Positions 30,623-43,825 of a stretch of DNA of 64,000 nt are shown in pieces (within the stretch, counting starts at the first letter, position 1; every line of letters starts with the position of its first letter). The translations under genes and the position numbers were made by a program. Location of the stretch: contig JACVVK020000035.1 in assembly GCA_018292915.2 (NCBI GenBank), forward strand, positions 1,192,501 through 1,256,500. Reading direction: 5' to 3'. Origin of the DNA: Batillaria attramentaria (lineage: Eukaryota > Mollusca > Gastropoda > Batillariidae). Under the pieces are notes generated by a model, which saw nothing but the letters and a program-made list of their open reading frames with translations, was not told where the DNA came from and ran no database searches.

Positions 30623-32971
30623 GAAAGGCGACTCACCGGCGTCCAGGGTGTGTTGTGGCGCAAGGGAGGGAACCCGGGCAACGGTGGATATGCATTGTAT
30701 ATCCTGATGATGTTGCTGCCCCTTACTCGCTCCGTGGCCTATAGGATTGAGACAAACCAGTTAAATACATGGCTCTATATGCTGTTTCCACTCGTATCCA
30801 GCAAGGGTCATAATTCGCGCAATTCCAAACCGCACGGGCCTCCACAGCACCATGATTATTATCTCCCTCATCCTCATTATTTTCTGTTGATTCTGCTCTT
30901 GGCTAGGAAGAATAGTACTGAAGCTGGCGAATATGTGGGATATCAAAAGTAAGTTATCAAATGACGAAACGACTAAATAAATAATTTCCTTTTTAAAAAA
31001 ATGTCTGGTAAGAAATTGATGGCGACCTACCGACATTTGTTTTCTTCCTTTTTTTTTGGGGGGGGGGGATTTTTATTGTTGGTTTATTTGTTGTTGTTGT
31101 TGTTGTTGTTGTTTTCGTGAATGTTGTTGTTGTTGTTTTCGTGAATGTTGTTGTAGTCGTTTGCTTGTTTGCTTGCTTGCTTGCTTGCTTGTCTGCTTGG
31201 TCGGTCGGTCGGTCGGTCGGTCAGTTGGTTGGTTGATACAACGCAACTGCTTACAAATGACGTGGTTTTTTGTTTGTTTGTTTGTTTTTTTTTTTTTTTT
31301 GGGGGGGGGGGTTAACAATTACTTCTCTACTTACCACGATGTTTAGAGCGTTGGTCACTGCGAGTTTTGCCCCTAGGGCAGACGTGACGAGGCTGCGCAG
31401 GTTCATCTCCACGGCCTCACGGACTATAGGCTGACTGGGAAGGGAAGATTGCCGGTCACAGGGGCTGGTATCCGATGGAAGGCCGCAGGGGTTGTGCCAA
31501 GGTGCTGGGCGATGCCGATGGTGGGCAGCTGTGGTAAGTGTGTGCTGGTGGTGTACGATGGTAGCGATAAGCAGCAACCACAACGACGATGACAGTGACG
31601 ACACTCTGGGACCCTTGTGCTTGACTGCAACGGATGATGTTGAAATTCAACAGCTGCAGAAATAACGCCATCGGCAGCGGGATTTTTCCTACCTTTGTCG
31701 GCTCCTACCCAGAGCGGGTGTGCTATGGGCCCAATGGGGAGGCTGTTGCCACACAGCCGAGATTCACCCGCTTCACGGGTGCGACTTTGGGGGTGCGACT
31801 TTGGTATGACACGCCTTATGATGTGGATGATTACACGGCCGGCACCGCAGGTGACATAGTTCCCGGGCCGGTTAACGCCGGGATATTTATGACAGGAAGC
31901 GTGGAATGCGGCCCTGTCCCGCAGTCCCAAACCACACGGACATCCATGGCATTATCTTACCATCATCCTCATCTCCATCATCATGCATAATAAAAATTGC
32001 CCCAGATTTCGAGCCCTCCATGGATTCCACCCATGACCTGGGAGGAATACCACTGGGGCTGGCAAAGAGTTGGGGCAGCAAATAAATAAATAAATAAATA
32101 TATAAATAAATAAATAAAATAACACCATCGGCACCACAACTACCACCAACAACTACAACAGCAACAACAATAATAATGATATAATGATTATATAACTAAT
32201 AGTTGTTTGTTTGTTTGTTTGATTGATCTGATTGTATGTTTGTTTTCGAAACTTGTTCATTTATTTTTTATTATTTATTCTTATTTATTCTTTTCATTCC
32301 TCTGTTTTTCTGTACGTTCTTATTTACTGGTCAGTTAATGTGTTATTTTCGTTTACAGTTGCATGACTCTGAGCTCAGTGAGCTGAGCCCAACACGCATG
32401 CTGAGGTGACCCAAGCGTGTTCACACACTGACTGAAAACATTATGAACACGTTTAAAGTCACGGGCAGCGATGATCAGCTCAACTCCTCCGCCTCAACTT
32501 AATCTCGCCGTTAAAGAGTAAAGCCAGACATCTATCATCTATCTATCATTTTAAACAGAACTCCTGTGAATAACGAAAATTACAATAAAAAAATTATACT
32601 GAATCGGCTCCGGCTGGAGCCAAGTTTGCCTTTTGAGATTATTGGAGCGTGCTGCCAATGGAATGAACAATAATTAACACAACCTCGCAAGTTTTGAAAG
32701 AGACATAATGATAGGCACATGGAGGACTTGGCACATGTAAACAGATCCGTACAGTGTTTGAATGGAAAAGATGTAATAACAACAACAACAACAACAACCC
32801 AAAATAATAATAATAATAATATCTTGCTCCAAGACGCAATCAACCCTTCGCTAAAGCTCAGGGTTGATTTGCATCTTGGGTCAAAATGCTCGTCGGTAAA
32901 CAACAGCTTGATCGGGAATAACAGCTAATTATCTTACCATACAAGCCGTGTAGAGCAGCTGCAGGCGACAT
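29530..32971 (-). CDS. Gene D: secreted single-module four-helix protein (cytokine-like)
   Basis: Minus-strand exons, in transcript order: 32971-32938, 31624-31335, 30738-30637 and 29886-29530, about 260 residues. Intron phases are 1, 0, 0. Exon 2 has no Met before its hydrophobic core, so exon 1 (ATG plus ten codons plus G) is needed; all four exons join in one open frame. Signal-anchor-like core 26-35, predicted mature start near 44. W54-H-N-P-C58 and P-S-D 61-63 match gene E. Helix A about 77-108, Pro-rich AB loop exon 109-142, helix B about 153-170 (Y157, R159, S161, LEQ), helix C about 184-206, helix D about 232-260. Four Cys after the signal; no NxS/T site. Exon plan and helix order resemble LIF/IL-6-type cytokines; helices were judged by eye. 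Confidence 0.78.
29899..30195. repeat. Trinucleotide (CAT/CGT) low-complexity tract, gene D intron 3
   Basis: ATC, GTC and CAC triplets fill about 300 bases ahead (in minus orientation) of the exon 4 acceptor and generate artefactual Asp/Met or Ser frames. Confidence 0.9.
30560..30620. repeat. (CA)n microsatellite, gene D intron 3
   Basis: About 55 bases of CA immediately downstream of the exon 3 donor; the trinucleotide-rich tract 29899-30195 lies just before the exon 4 acceptor. Confidence 0.95.
31683..32082 (+). mobile_element. SINE-B (5'-truncated, gene D intron 1)
   Basis: GGCTCCTACCCAGAGCGG, GTTCCCGGGCCGGTTAACGC and GACCTGGGAGGAATACCACT match the fuller copy at 43826-44270. The tRNA-like head is missing. 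Followed by an AAAT tail. Confidence 0.75.
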
Positions 32972-33197
32972 GCTGTTGAAAGGACTGGACCGTGATATCC
33001 GGAAGGACGTCTAGTACGTGAAGACGGTGAAGACTGCAGCTCTTGGTGGTGAGATATCTTGTCCTTGTACACACGCAGCTTTTGACATTGAAACTCTCCG
33101 TGGCGAAGATGAAACTCTGGAGCGACAGCGTTTGCTGACTTGCAGCAACGAGAAGAAATATTGGAGTGATGTGGGGGTGACCGCTCGACTGTTGCGA

Positions 33198-33455
33198 TAC
33201 CCGTAATGCTTGAAGCCCGTGGTTCTTGATGCCCGTGATGCTTGATACCGGTGATGTTTGATACCCGTGATGCTTGATGCCCGTGGTGCTTGATGCCCGT
33301 GATGCTTGATACCGGTGATGTTTGATACCCGTGATGCTTGATGCCCGTGGTGCTTGATGCCCGTGATGTTTGATACCCGTGAAGCTTGATGCTCGTGGAG
33401 CTTGATGCCCCGTGATGCTTGATGCCCGTGGTGCTTGATGCCCGTGATGCCTCTG
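33198..33455. repeat. 16-bp minisatellite in the gene D leader
   Basis: About 16 tandem copies of a unit close to TTGATGCCCGTGATGC. It lies between the TATA box and the gene D start codon. Because 48 bases equal three units, frames through it repeat every 16 residues. Confidence 0.9.
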
Positions 33456-33514
33456 GATCAGTCTCGGGCCTCTTCTGGTCTTCGCAGACTTGACCATGGC
33501 TTCTAGGTGTCTCC

Positions 33515-33522
33515 CTTTTATA
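33515..33522 (-). promoter_or_regulatory. TATA box, candidate gene D promoter
   Basis: TATAAAAG on the minus strand, 544 bases before the proposed gene D ATG. A start near 33490 would place the 16-bp minisatellite in the 5' leader or require another upstream exon. Confidence 0.4.
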
Positions 33523-34412
33523 AGACATGGCCCTGCCGGATTACGATTGTGGGCGTTGTCGCATTCAGTGCGCAGAGCAAAGGACACCTTCTTTTTTTTT
33601 TCTTTTCTTTTTTTGTAACGTGGCGAAAAAATGGCTTTTGGGGGAAATGGCTACCCCTCTGCCCACACAACGTACCCAGCTTCTGGTATTTGTGGAATCC
33701 TGGCAGTATTTACAGACGCATGCCAAACATTTCCAAACGCCTCCATCATCTGTGAACCGTGAAAAACCGGTGTTTGAAGATGATATGTCGCTGACCTGCT
33801 GAATCAGCTGAGGTACAGTTATTTATGCGGGTCACGCCTTCATTTGTAACCTAGGTAAGCTCTTCGGTGAAACGTAAGTTCTCTTAAGTCCGTGATAATA
33901 TTGTATCACGGATGTGGTGATATACAAAATCGTGTTATCTTTACTTCTAATCGCTAGTGTGTATTTTTAGGTGAGTGACGGCATTTGGGGTCTTCCCATC
34001 GGTATCACAGTTAAGAAACTGGTTACTTTTTGAATTTGTTGTCACGCATGACTTCTTCATGACTTCTAGACACAAGAAATGTTTGTAGGCGGGGACATCT
34101 TTCAGTCCAAGAGACACAAACTAATAAAGAGCATAGTTAAGTTACGGACATCTGCTTCATAGACACGCTCCACTGATTCCATTCGCTGGTATCACACAGC
34201 GCAGCGGCTGAAGCCAGAACCTACGAGTACTTCCGCCCTGGGATCCGAATATGTCCCAGTTTGCCAAATATAACCGAAGAAAAAGCGATTCACCATTCTT
34301 TGCAAGAAACGTCTGGTCACGGAACTGTGGTAGCATACTAGCATACTAGTTTGGGTGATATACAATGACAAGAAAGTGCGCACGATGTTCATTGATATAA
34401 TTCATGATCCTT

Positions 34413-34448
<36 letters not shown>

Positions 34449-34549
34449 AATATACACAGTTCCTGTTTTTTTTGGGTTTTTTTTAGTGTCGGCGTCTTTG
34501 AAATCACAGAAAACGTTCAATCCTCAAACACCATCCACTTCACATCACA

Positions 34550-34666
<117 letters not shown>

Positions 34667-34778
34667 CAATCATACATCAGCATTCACAAACGTCTTTGTC
34701 AATGGAAAGTTTTTACGTGTTGCGATAAGCCCTAAAATTGCAATAAATTTAGTCAGTTGTTTGTTTGTGTTTTGTTTC

Positions 34779-34809
<31 letters not shown>

Positions 34810-35694
34810 GTTTGTTTTGTTTTGTTTTGTATTTTGTTTTGTTTTGTTTTGGTTGGGTTTTGTTTGGTTTTGTTTTGTTGTTGTTGTCCTTGTTGTTGTT
34901 CTTGTTGTTGTTTTTGTTGTTTGTTTGTTGTTTTTAAATTACTTATTTGACAGTGCGTTTGTGCTCTTTATAAAAAAAAAAAGAGTTTATCGGTCAGGAG
35001 GGTGCTTCAGCACGCTACATATAATAATTTATCATATACGTTTCCTACGTTTAACTGACCGGACTGGCAAACACTGCATGAGAGATGCGCGGAACTACAC
35101 TCACTAGATGTCGTTATACGGCCATGGACACGGAAGTAGTAACCCAGCCATTCCACGAGTGACGTTAACGTTATTATAAAAACAAGCTTTAAGGAACGTC
35201 ACTCAAGCATGAGAAAGTTCACAGACGGGCAATGTTCCCCCGTGGCGTAGTTGAAACCCGAGACACACACATATAACGAGTTACCAGGGAGATATAATCC
35301 ATCTAATTTGCATAATGATTGTGGAATGCTGTTCCCTTCAGCCACCACGCTGGGTTCATGACTAGCGCTCAGTTATTCGGCAATTTTTGTTGTTGAAGTT
35401 GTTGTTGTTTTTGCGGGTATGGTGGTCTGATGGTAGACACATTCCCAGACAATTTCCCATTGCAGCTAAATTTTCCATGAAGGTTGTCATCGCCGGATGC
35501 AGCAGTCAATGGAAAATGCACTCATGCATTGCGGACACCAATAAAGCGAAATGATAACCACGTATTCTACTAGAATTCTGGGTAATTTGCTAATATCGTT
35601 ACTAAGAAATAATATCATTGGTCTTTTGGACAGAAAAAAATACCCCAAGCAGCACACCTTCGCTTCCTTGCACCTCCCGTGCTGGTATGCTATA

Positions 35695-35855
35695 GAAATT
35701 TGGCTTAGTGGGAGTGTCGCACTTCGATGATACTCGTGTTTGCTGCATTATTTGAGAGCCGTGAAGGAACCGTGTCTTGCCTGGGTTTTTTTTTTTTTTT
35801 TTTTTTTTTGCATCCAGGACCGAAAAAAAGTTTAAAACGTGGCATACTGGTGAGC
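35695..35855 (+). repeat. Interspersed repeat R2 (copy 2)
   Basis: Shares GGAACCGTG(T)CTTGCCTG and GACCGAAAAA with copies at 1217 and 63350; contains a poly-T insertion. Confidence 0.55.
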
Positions 35856-35872
35856 AGATAACAGTTTTAAAT

Positions 35873-35962
35873 AAATAAAAGCGACACAAAAGGGACAGAA
35901 ACCACTTAACTTTGACAAAGGACGGCACAGGTCGACGTTTCGGCTTACGCCTTCTTCAGGAC
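35873..35962 (-). mobile_element. Copy of the hammerhead-like repeat arm
   Basis: Read on the minus strand it gives CTGAAGA, then GGC-GTAA-GCC, then GAAAC. The loop differs from the gene B copy (GAAA) but is still a GNRA tetraloop. Confidence 0.6.
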
Positions 35963-36290
35963 ATAAACAAATGGGACATAACTTCAACAAACAAGCAAAA
36001 GGTAACTCTGCGGACGTACTGACATACACGGCGCGGGAAAAAAAAAAAAAGGGTGGGCGAGAAAAGGACCAGAAAAAATAGCAAAATTATCACAACACCC
36101 ATCCTTAGGTGACAGAAGACCATGGACTGTGTGTGAAAAAAAAAAAAAATGTTGGGCAGAAAAGAACAAAAAAGAATAGTGAAAATTAGCAATCACAACA
36201 TAAGTTTTAAATAGTTTTTTTTTTCCCCGTGATTTTGTGTCGACCCGTGCAGTCTTTCCTGTCAATGACATCAGACATCTAAATGACTAC

Positions 36291-36450
36291 GGGAGCCGGG
36301 ACAACCGAATGGTAGTTGGACTTTCAATGCTCGGGTCTTGAGTTCCAACCCCGGCTGGGCCCAAATATTTGTGCTGGCCTTTTTGTAGTCGTCCCGTCTT
36401 TGATATCACTCTTACGTGGTGGAAAAGGACGTTAAATTCCCCAACCGCCG
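36291..36450 (+). mobile_element. SINE-A
   Basis: GGGAGCCGGGACAACCGAAT head, degenerate B-box, CAAATATTTGTGCTGGCC body. Its 3' part plus flank was duplicated to 36679-36805. Confidence 0.75.
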
Positions 36451-36524
36451 ACGTCTTCTCACTGTCCATCAATTCCCCTCCCCCCTTGGTATCTCTGTTG
36501 TCCTGGCCACCACGTGATACGCAC

Positions 36525-36805
<281 letters not shown>

Positions 36806-36900
36806 CCCCCCCCGCAGCCCCCCCCCCCCCCCGCCCTTTTCTAAAAAGGATCGCCATGGTGTCAAAAAATCTATCGTCTTTCACAAAACTTAAATGTATA

Positions 36901-37016
<116 letters not shown>

Positions 37017-37138
37017 GTTCTACTGTGTGCGAATTCTGTCAGAAATTTGGTTTCTTTGAGTGATAATTATGGATGCTGAAAGTTGTTAGCAAACGGCAGG
37101 TTCGAAAATTGCTCTGCAAACTAACACATTGTACCGTT

Positions 37139-37830
37139 CTCAAACAAACGCCATTTCCTTTAATTCCATTTCTTTCTGTGCTACATAACATGATCTCCTA
37201 AAACCCCGTGCAAAAATCGCTATTTCACTTGAAATCTGCAAATCACCGAGAGCCATTTCAAGCCACTATTATGCAATCTCAAAAAACGCCATTCCCTTTA
37301 ATTCCATTTCTTTGTGTGCAACATGATCTTTTAAAAGCCCGTGCAAAAATCGCAATTTCACTTGAAATCTGCTGATCGCTAACAGCCATTTCAAGCCACT
37401 ATTATGCAATCTCAAACAAATGCCATTTCCTTTAATTCCATTTCTTTGTGTGCTACATGATCTCCTAAAACCAAAAAAAAACCCAAAAGCAAAAATCGCT
37501 ATTTCGCTTGAAATCTGCAGATCACTGAGAGCCATTTCAAGCCACTATTATGCAATCCCAAACAAACGCCATTTCCTTTAATTCCATTTCTTACTATGCT
37601 ACATAACATGATCTCCTAAAAGCCCAAGCAAAAATCGCAATTTTACTTGAAATCTGCTGATCACTGAGAGCCATTTCAAGCCACTTTTATGCAATCCCAA
37701 ACAAACGCCATTTCCTTTAATTCCATTTCTTACTATGCTACATAACATGATCTCCTAAAAGCCCAAGCAAAAATCGCAATTTCACTTGAAATCCTCTGAT
37801 CACTCAGAGCCACTTCAAGCCACTATTATG
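37139..37830. repeat. Tandem satellite, five units of ~138 bp
   Basis: CAAACAAACGCCATTTCC (with small changes) recurs at about 37141, 37279, 37413, 37559 and 37699. Each unit also holds GAAATCTGC...GCCATTTCAAGCCACTATTA, the left half of foldback F1, and the array runs straight into a complete F1 hairpin. Confidence 0.85.
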
Positions 37831-37935
37831 CAATCAGCAGCGGTCTCGGGCCTAACAGGGAAGGCCCACGCCTTGCGCAATAGTGGCTTGAAGTGGTATC
37901 TACTGGTTTGCCGTCGGTGGTGTTGTATTTTACTC
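37790..37935. repeat. Foldback repeat F1 adjoining the satellite
   Basis: GCCACTTCAAGCCACTATTA and the inverted AATAGTGGCTTGAAGTGG around a GC-rich loop. Confidence 0.75.
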
Positions 37936-39520
37936 CTGCTATGTCGCTCTCTTCGTGCACTCGCAGAGAAGACACGGGATACAACAGAATACAACTCCAA
38001 ATACTTTATTAACAGAAGATGCGCGGAGAACAAATTCATGAAAGAAAAAGAACCCAGAACACTGTGCAGGGCTGCTTATATACTAAACAGGCCAGATCTA
38101 GAACATTCCTCAACTTACTGGTAAAGTTTGAAATCTTTCCAAGGTGGCGTAATCTACTGACGTTACTGCACCAGCATGTTCTTGGATGGTCTAGAAATTC
38201 CCATCGAAATGCAGTGGCTTTTCGCGATCTCTACAACAGGAGGTTTAACTCGGGAACCAAGCCAATTACGACCTCGACCTCTTAGCCACGTGACCGGGGT
38301 TAGGGGAGGTTGGGCTCGGGATCTAAAGAGTTATGATCTCTTGATATCAGGTCCCTTTCCTTCACAAGCACAGTTCGCTCCCCTGAACCATTCAGAGCTC
38401 GTTTTTCGGGTTTCATAATAGCGCGACAGTCCTGCTATGCCTCAAAGAGCGGAGATTTAGCTGTCTGCATTGTCTCGTCATCAAGGATAAGGATTATGCT
38501 ACACATATTCTGAATATTTCCCAGAGCTGCTCATCAAAAGAAAACAGGCAAGGATTTGGGTAATGCGTGTGTTGCTTCAAGACACAGTAACATTACGTGT
38601 GGCTTGAGGGGCCCATTCACTCACAGTCATTCACACCGCACTGAGTCGTTTGGGCGTATCTGTTGTACCTGTGACTTTCCCACGCAGGTGACAGCTAGAA
38701 CACGCATCGGGAAAAATGTATGAAATTCAGCCAGGCTATGCTTATCTTTCAAAACACACGCCGAGTCTGCGTCATTTCGGCAATCTCCGATTATATTAGG
38801 AAGCGTTTTTGGTGTTGTTATATCTACTATGTCGCGAACTTAGCTAATTTGTGTAACACTGACGTACTATACCCCCATTCCGTTCCTACCACACTTATGT
38901 GGTACATCAACAAGATATGACCTGTTGATGGTCATTGTTGAATATAAAATATCCTAACGGGCATTACTATTTAGTCAGTTATTACCATTTTACCATTTAG
39001 TGTCGCTACGCAACACGATTGTTGTACAGTTACCCTCGGCAGATGCAATGCACTAAAAAAAAAAAAAAAAAAAAGTCAAGTTGTGCAACTGACTATCGGA
39101 TATTCCCGCACTCTCGACTGGCATTGAATCATAGATACTGTGTAGTATCTTCGATCGCCGGATTATCTACGGCGGTTCGCTGAACTGTTTCTAAAAATCA
39201 TTGCAAGAGGTGACCTATCTCATCACGGCCTCAGCTGACATATCATACAAGTTTTCAGTCATTGATTTCTTATCTTTTTTGGTAGTATTTCGGAGTGCCG
39301 GCTTCCCGTGTGCCGCGCGCCGGCGTTTTCTATATTTAGTACTGGTGTCAAGAGTTCGCGCACATGGCATAACGTGGGGAACCCCCCGCCCACACGGAGA
39401 GGGAGAGAATGCGTCCCATAAGGTACCACACTCCACGCTGCTCCAGTGTCCTCCACTACTCTGCATGACAAGACCAGGAAACGCGCAGTCGCCACGCAAC
39501 ACAACATAACACATCATAAG

Positions 39521-39695
39521 GGTGGGTGGGTGGGTGTTTGGGGGGTTTAACGTCCTTTTTCCACCACATAGGGTGATATCAAAGACGGGGCAACGATGAA
39601 AAAGCCAGCACAAATATTTGGCTCCTACCGGGATCGAACTCACGACCCGAGCATTAGAAGTCCAACGCTTTACCATTCGACCACCCCGGCTCCCC
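39521..39695 (-). mobile_element. SINE-A with target duplication
   Basis: Complete minus-strand copy. Flanks CATAACACATCATAAG and CATAACACATCACAAAG are near-identical target duplications. Confidence 0.85.
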
Positions 39696-39715
39696 ATAAC
39701 ACATCACAAAGATCT

Positions 39716-39716
<1 letters not shown>

Positions 39717-39760
<44 letters not shown>

Positions 39761-39762
39761 AT
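39717..39762. repeat. (TAG)n microsatellite
   Basis: About 15 TAG units followed by TCA repeats. Confidence 0.95.
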
Positions 39763-39914
39763 ATAATCATCATCATCATCGTCATCATCATCATTATCAT
39801 GGCTATTTATTTAGCGCTTATACTCAGCGAACTCAAAGCGCTTACAAGGTTAAGAAAAAACAAAATGGCATGAAATAATTGCCATAGAGAACAATAGAAA
39901 ACATAGCAACTGTG

Positions 39915-40029
<115 letters not shown>

Positions 40030-40689
40030 CAATCCCTCACTACTGCTACTGGGCTGAGAACAAGTGAGTCTTGACTGCAAGTTTAGAGGTGGGGACCGAA
40101 TCTATATTCGTACACTTTCATTGCCCAGGACGGGCTAACGCTGACCGTTTTGAACTGTTGTCGTGGTGTCAATCGCCAAGCCACTTAGATACATGGACAG
40201 TGACAGCGTCTGACAGTGACAGCGTCTGTAATGCTGGCACTGAGCCAACAGACGCGTACTCGATGACGCGGCGACCACACTCAGCGCTCCAGTAGTGTAA
40301 CAACAGTCGTAGATGTTGAAAATTCGACCGTTCGCGCAAAGTGTAAACAACATTGTATCGCATTAAGAACTGTTCTAATCATCAAAATAGAGCGATGCGA
40401 GCGGACAGGCGCATTCAAGAGCGAAACTGTTCCAAAACATAAGATCGCTTCGCATCGAAAAGCATCGAATAGCATTAGCATCGCGTCGCATCGCACTGTC
40501 ACAATCGCATCGCATTCCATCGCATCTTCCCGTGTCGTCTCGCATCGCATCGTATCAGTCGCTCTGGCTATTTTAAATTTTGGGATTTAGAATTGCATTT
40601 ATTTTAAAATTTGGTGGGCTGAACATTTCCAAAGCAGAGCAGTGGGGAGCGGAGGGGCGTGGGTGGGAGGGGCAAGCCGGAGTACCCTG

Positions 40690-40828
40690 AGAGAACCCCC
40701 GACGATCGGCTCGAATGAACGGTGCCACGTACGAGAAGGAAAGATTCTTTGCCAGCCGAGTGGGACTCGAACCTGACCACTTGTGGCAAAGTCTCTCAAC
40801 CACTACACCACCGACCGCCCCGGTCTGT
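40690..40828 (-). mobile_element. tRNA-derived SINE fragment (second tRNA head type)
   Basis: On the minus strand GGTGGTGTAGTGGTTGAGAG and GGTTCGAGTCCCACTCGGC are good A- and B-box sequences, but there is no full acceptor stem pairing, so it is not called as a tRNA gene. Repeat R1 sequence (40564-40640) lies next to it. Confidence 0.55.
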
Positions 40829-40959
40829 TTGGATTTACCTGACGAACGCCTTCAGTACAGTGTGGGCACCGGATTCCTGCCCTCACACGTCTCTACAGAA
40901 TCTAGGGTTTTCCCGACAGTCTCATCTTAGCAACACGACAAAGCCTCCTCGAGATAAAG

Positions 40960-41082
40960 ATGAAAGGCACCGCCCACCTGATGCTTGCTTTGATGATCTG
41001 GTCAAGCTTCCCTCTTGAGAATACGCACTGCAGGGCAGAAACGGCCGACAGGAATCCGGGACCAACGCGGTTGAAAGCAAAT

Positions 41083-41094
<12 letters not shown>
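40960..41094 (+). other. Short signal-peptide-like open frame
   Basis: ATG at 40960 opens a frame beginning MKGTAHLMLALMIW, a plausible signal peptide, then a short Cys-containing stretch that runs into the CA array. No splice donor or conserved continuation was found, and it may be chance. Confidence 0.2.
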
Positions 41095-41272
<178 letters not shown>

Positions 41273-41410
41273 CTTGTTTTTACATTTTCCCCTATATTCC
41301 TGTAGCGTATAGAGTTTTCTTCCTTTGCTCATCTTCTTGTAGTTTAGCAACGGCAAGTTCAAAAATGTTATCTCTGCCAAAACTTCTACCGTTGGAAAAT
41401 CTAGATTATT

Positions 41411-41415
<5 letters not shown>

Positions 41416-41495
<80 letters not shown>
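41416..41495. repeat. (CT)n microsatellite after a retroposon tail
   Basis: 80 bases of CT follow TTCTACCGTTGGAAAATCTA, a motif that also precedes microsatellites at 41903-42040 and 51713-51858. It looks like a retroposon 3' end with a simple-repeat tail. Confidence 0.85.
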
Positions 41496-41499
<4 letters not shown>

Positions 41500-41993
41500 G
41501 TAAGTCATAGGTCCACGAACAATATCTGAACCGTGCTAAATTACTCGTTATCAGATGGCACTATTACATGTTACCTTTTTACAAGTTATGTTGTATACTA
41601 CAATTTCAAACACCATGCTATCTACTTCTTCACCTATTTTCCGATGTGTTTCCTTTGAATTTCTTGCGCTTCTTTGTATCTTTGCATGTTTTTTTTTGTT
41701 TTTGTTTTTTCTACTTTCTTATTAGATTACTCCCTTTGTGCCTGGTATACTTTTTTTTGTAATGTTAGCCTTTATTTTTTTAGTGTTCGTAGATTAGCAG
41801 GACAGCTTGTAAGATAGGCAGACCATGCCTACAAGTCTTTATCCTGAAATAAACGTTTCAGTCAGTCAGTCAGTCAGTCTCTCTCTCTCTCTCTCTCTCC
41901 CCTAGCAACGGCAAATTATAAACTGGCACGTGTGCTACAATTTCTACCGTTGAAAAATAAAGTTTCATTGTCATTGTCATTGTCATTGTCATT

Positions 41994-42168
<175 letters not shown>

Positions 42169-42318
42169 TTTATAAGCGCACATTCCCTCATTACAGCCAG
42201 TTTCTCAACAACAGTTCAGTAGATTTAGTAAATTCCCATCAAACACGCTCAAAACGATACACTAACTGTTCCTGAATATCTGTAACCAGTCGACTAGCCA
42301 GCACATAACCGCATCCAA

Positions 42319-42354
<36 letters not shown>

Positions 42355-42717
42355 TCGATTCTAATAGGATGCACTTACTAAAATTAACGGACAGTTATTT
42401 TAAAAGGTCGGTAATCGGCGGAAGGTAGGAACTGATTCACACCTTTGGTCCTACATGTGGAGACACGTTCAGCGTGTATGTTTGCCCATGCGTGTAAAAT
42501 CTACTTCCGTGTCGTGTTTACGTCACATTCAGTCAGAGTTCGAAACTACACGACAAACAGCTAGCAAGGGAAAGACTAGACTCCGGGAGGTATTTGCATC
42601 CGTGACATCTTTATTTATAGTCCGTCGGCAATAGACGACTCCACTCGCCAAGCAGGCCCCGCCCTTTACTCTAGCGTGTCTTGGCAAAACACAGTACGTC
42701 ATTGTACTGGAATTGTT

Positions 42718-42960
42718 CAGCCCACAACATCTGAAAAATAAATGCAATTCTAAGTTCCGAAACTTCAGTAGCTGAGCTGACCCTCCGCACTACGTGATTG
42801 TAATGTGTTTATGTCCAGTGTCTGAGAGAATGCGTGTGATTCACGGGAGCGTGCGTGTTGGGTTCAGTGCGCGGCGCTTTGAGCCGATTCATGATATTGG
42901 GTAAATCGCCTATACAATTATTATTAATATCATCATCATCATCATCATCATCATCATTAT
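42718..42960 (+). repeat. Interspersed repeat R1 (copy 2)
   Basis: Closest relative of the copy at 959-1195, sharing TTCACG, GAGCCGATTCATGA and a 3' ATC/ATT microsatellite. Confidence 0.7.
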
Positions 42961-43604
42961 TAAAAGGGGGTAATTTCCAGGTGAAAGATACTGACGTAAT
43001 GGTCATTTACCTCAAATGACGTCAATGGACTTTCTTTTGCCATGTTTCAGTCAATCACACTGCACGTGCTTCCCTTGTTGTAGTGCCTGGCAAAACGTTT
43101 GCCAGACCATGCCATGTGTTGCGCTCTTTATGCCACGGGACGCGATTGGCTGAAATCTGAGGGCTCGGCCCTTATGACTGACAGGGAGTGGAGTCGTCCA
43201 TTTGTGTAGTGTCTATGAACGTGTTCGTTCGTTATTCTGTCCATCATGTGCAGTATGGTTTGTCCTTCATCCACTTCACGCGTTGTAGTCATCACAGTGT
43301 CGTGATCATACTCACAAAGAACAATCCTTTCGTCACTGTTAAAAAAGAGAAGAAAAAAAAAGCTATCATGATTTGTCGGTGATATAGTCATCACTGATCA
43401 AACCGAGGAACTCTCGTTCTGAGTCAATGAAGTTTACATCACTATGTTCCGAAACGGAATAACAGCGTTGTAGGCTAGTAAGCATCAGCATTTTTATAGC
43501 CTTCCTAAATTTCCACGAGAGCTTGCATGTGTGTGTGTGTGCATGTAAGTGCGTGCGTGCGTGCATGTGTGCATGTGTGCTTGCGTGCTTGCGTGCGTGT
43601 GTGC

Positions 43605-43696
43605 GTGTGTGTGTGTGTGGTGTGTGTGTGTGTGTGTGTGTGTGTGTTGTGAGTTCGCTGCGACAGTTCCGATGGTTCTTACACACATCACACCTG

Positions 43697-43754
<58 letters not shown>

Positions 43755-43758
43755 TGAG

Positions 43759-43810
<52 letters not shown>
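43605..43810. repeat. (TG)n microsatellite cluster
   Basis: Three TG blocks interrupted by a 60-base unique stretch. Confidence 0.95.
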
Positions 43811-43811
<1 letters not shown>

Positions 43812-43825
43812 GTTTTTTGTTTTTT

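Noticed and set aside
30904..30951. Plus-strand exon-like block with good acceptor and GTAAGT donor inside gene D intron 2
   Set aside because: Short, no partner exon or homology, and opposite to gene D. Probably chance.
33198..33455. Regular direct repeats considered as a CRISPR-like array
   Set aside because: Units are contiguous without unique spacers, and the genome is eukaryotic. The same holds for the 106-bp and 138-bp arrays.
32934..33587. Two overlapping minus-strand frames of 199 and 217 codons with a 16-residue repeat
   Set aside because: The periodicity comes from the 16-bp minisatellite lacking stops. The only part used is the start at 32971, which joins gene D exon 2 in a different frame.
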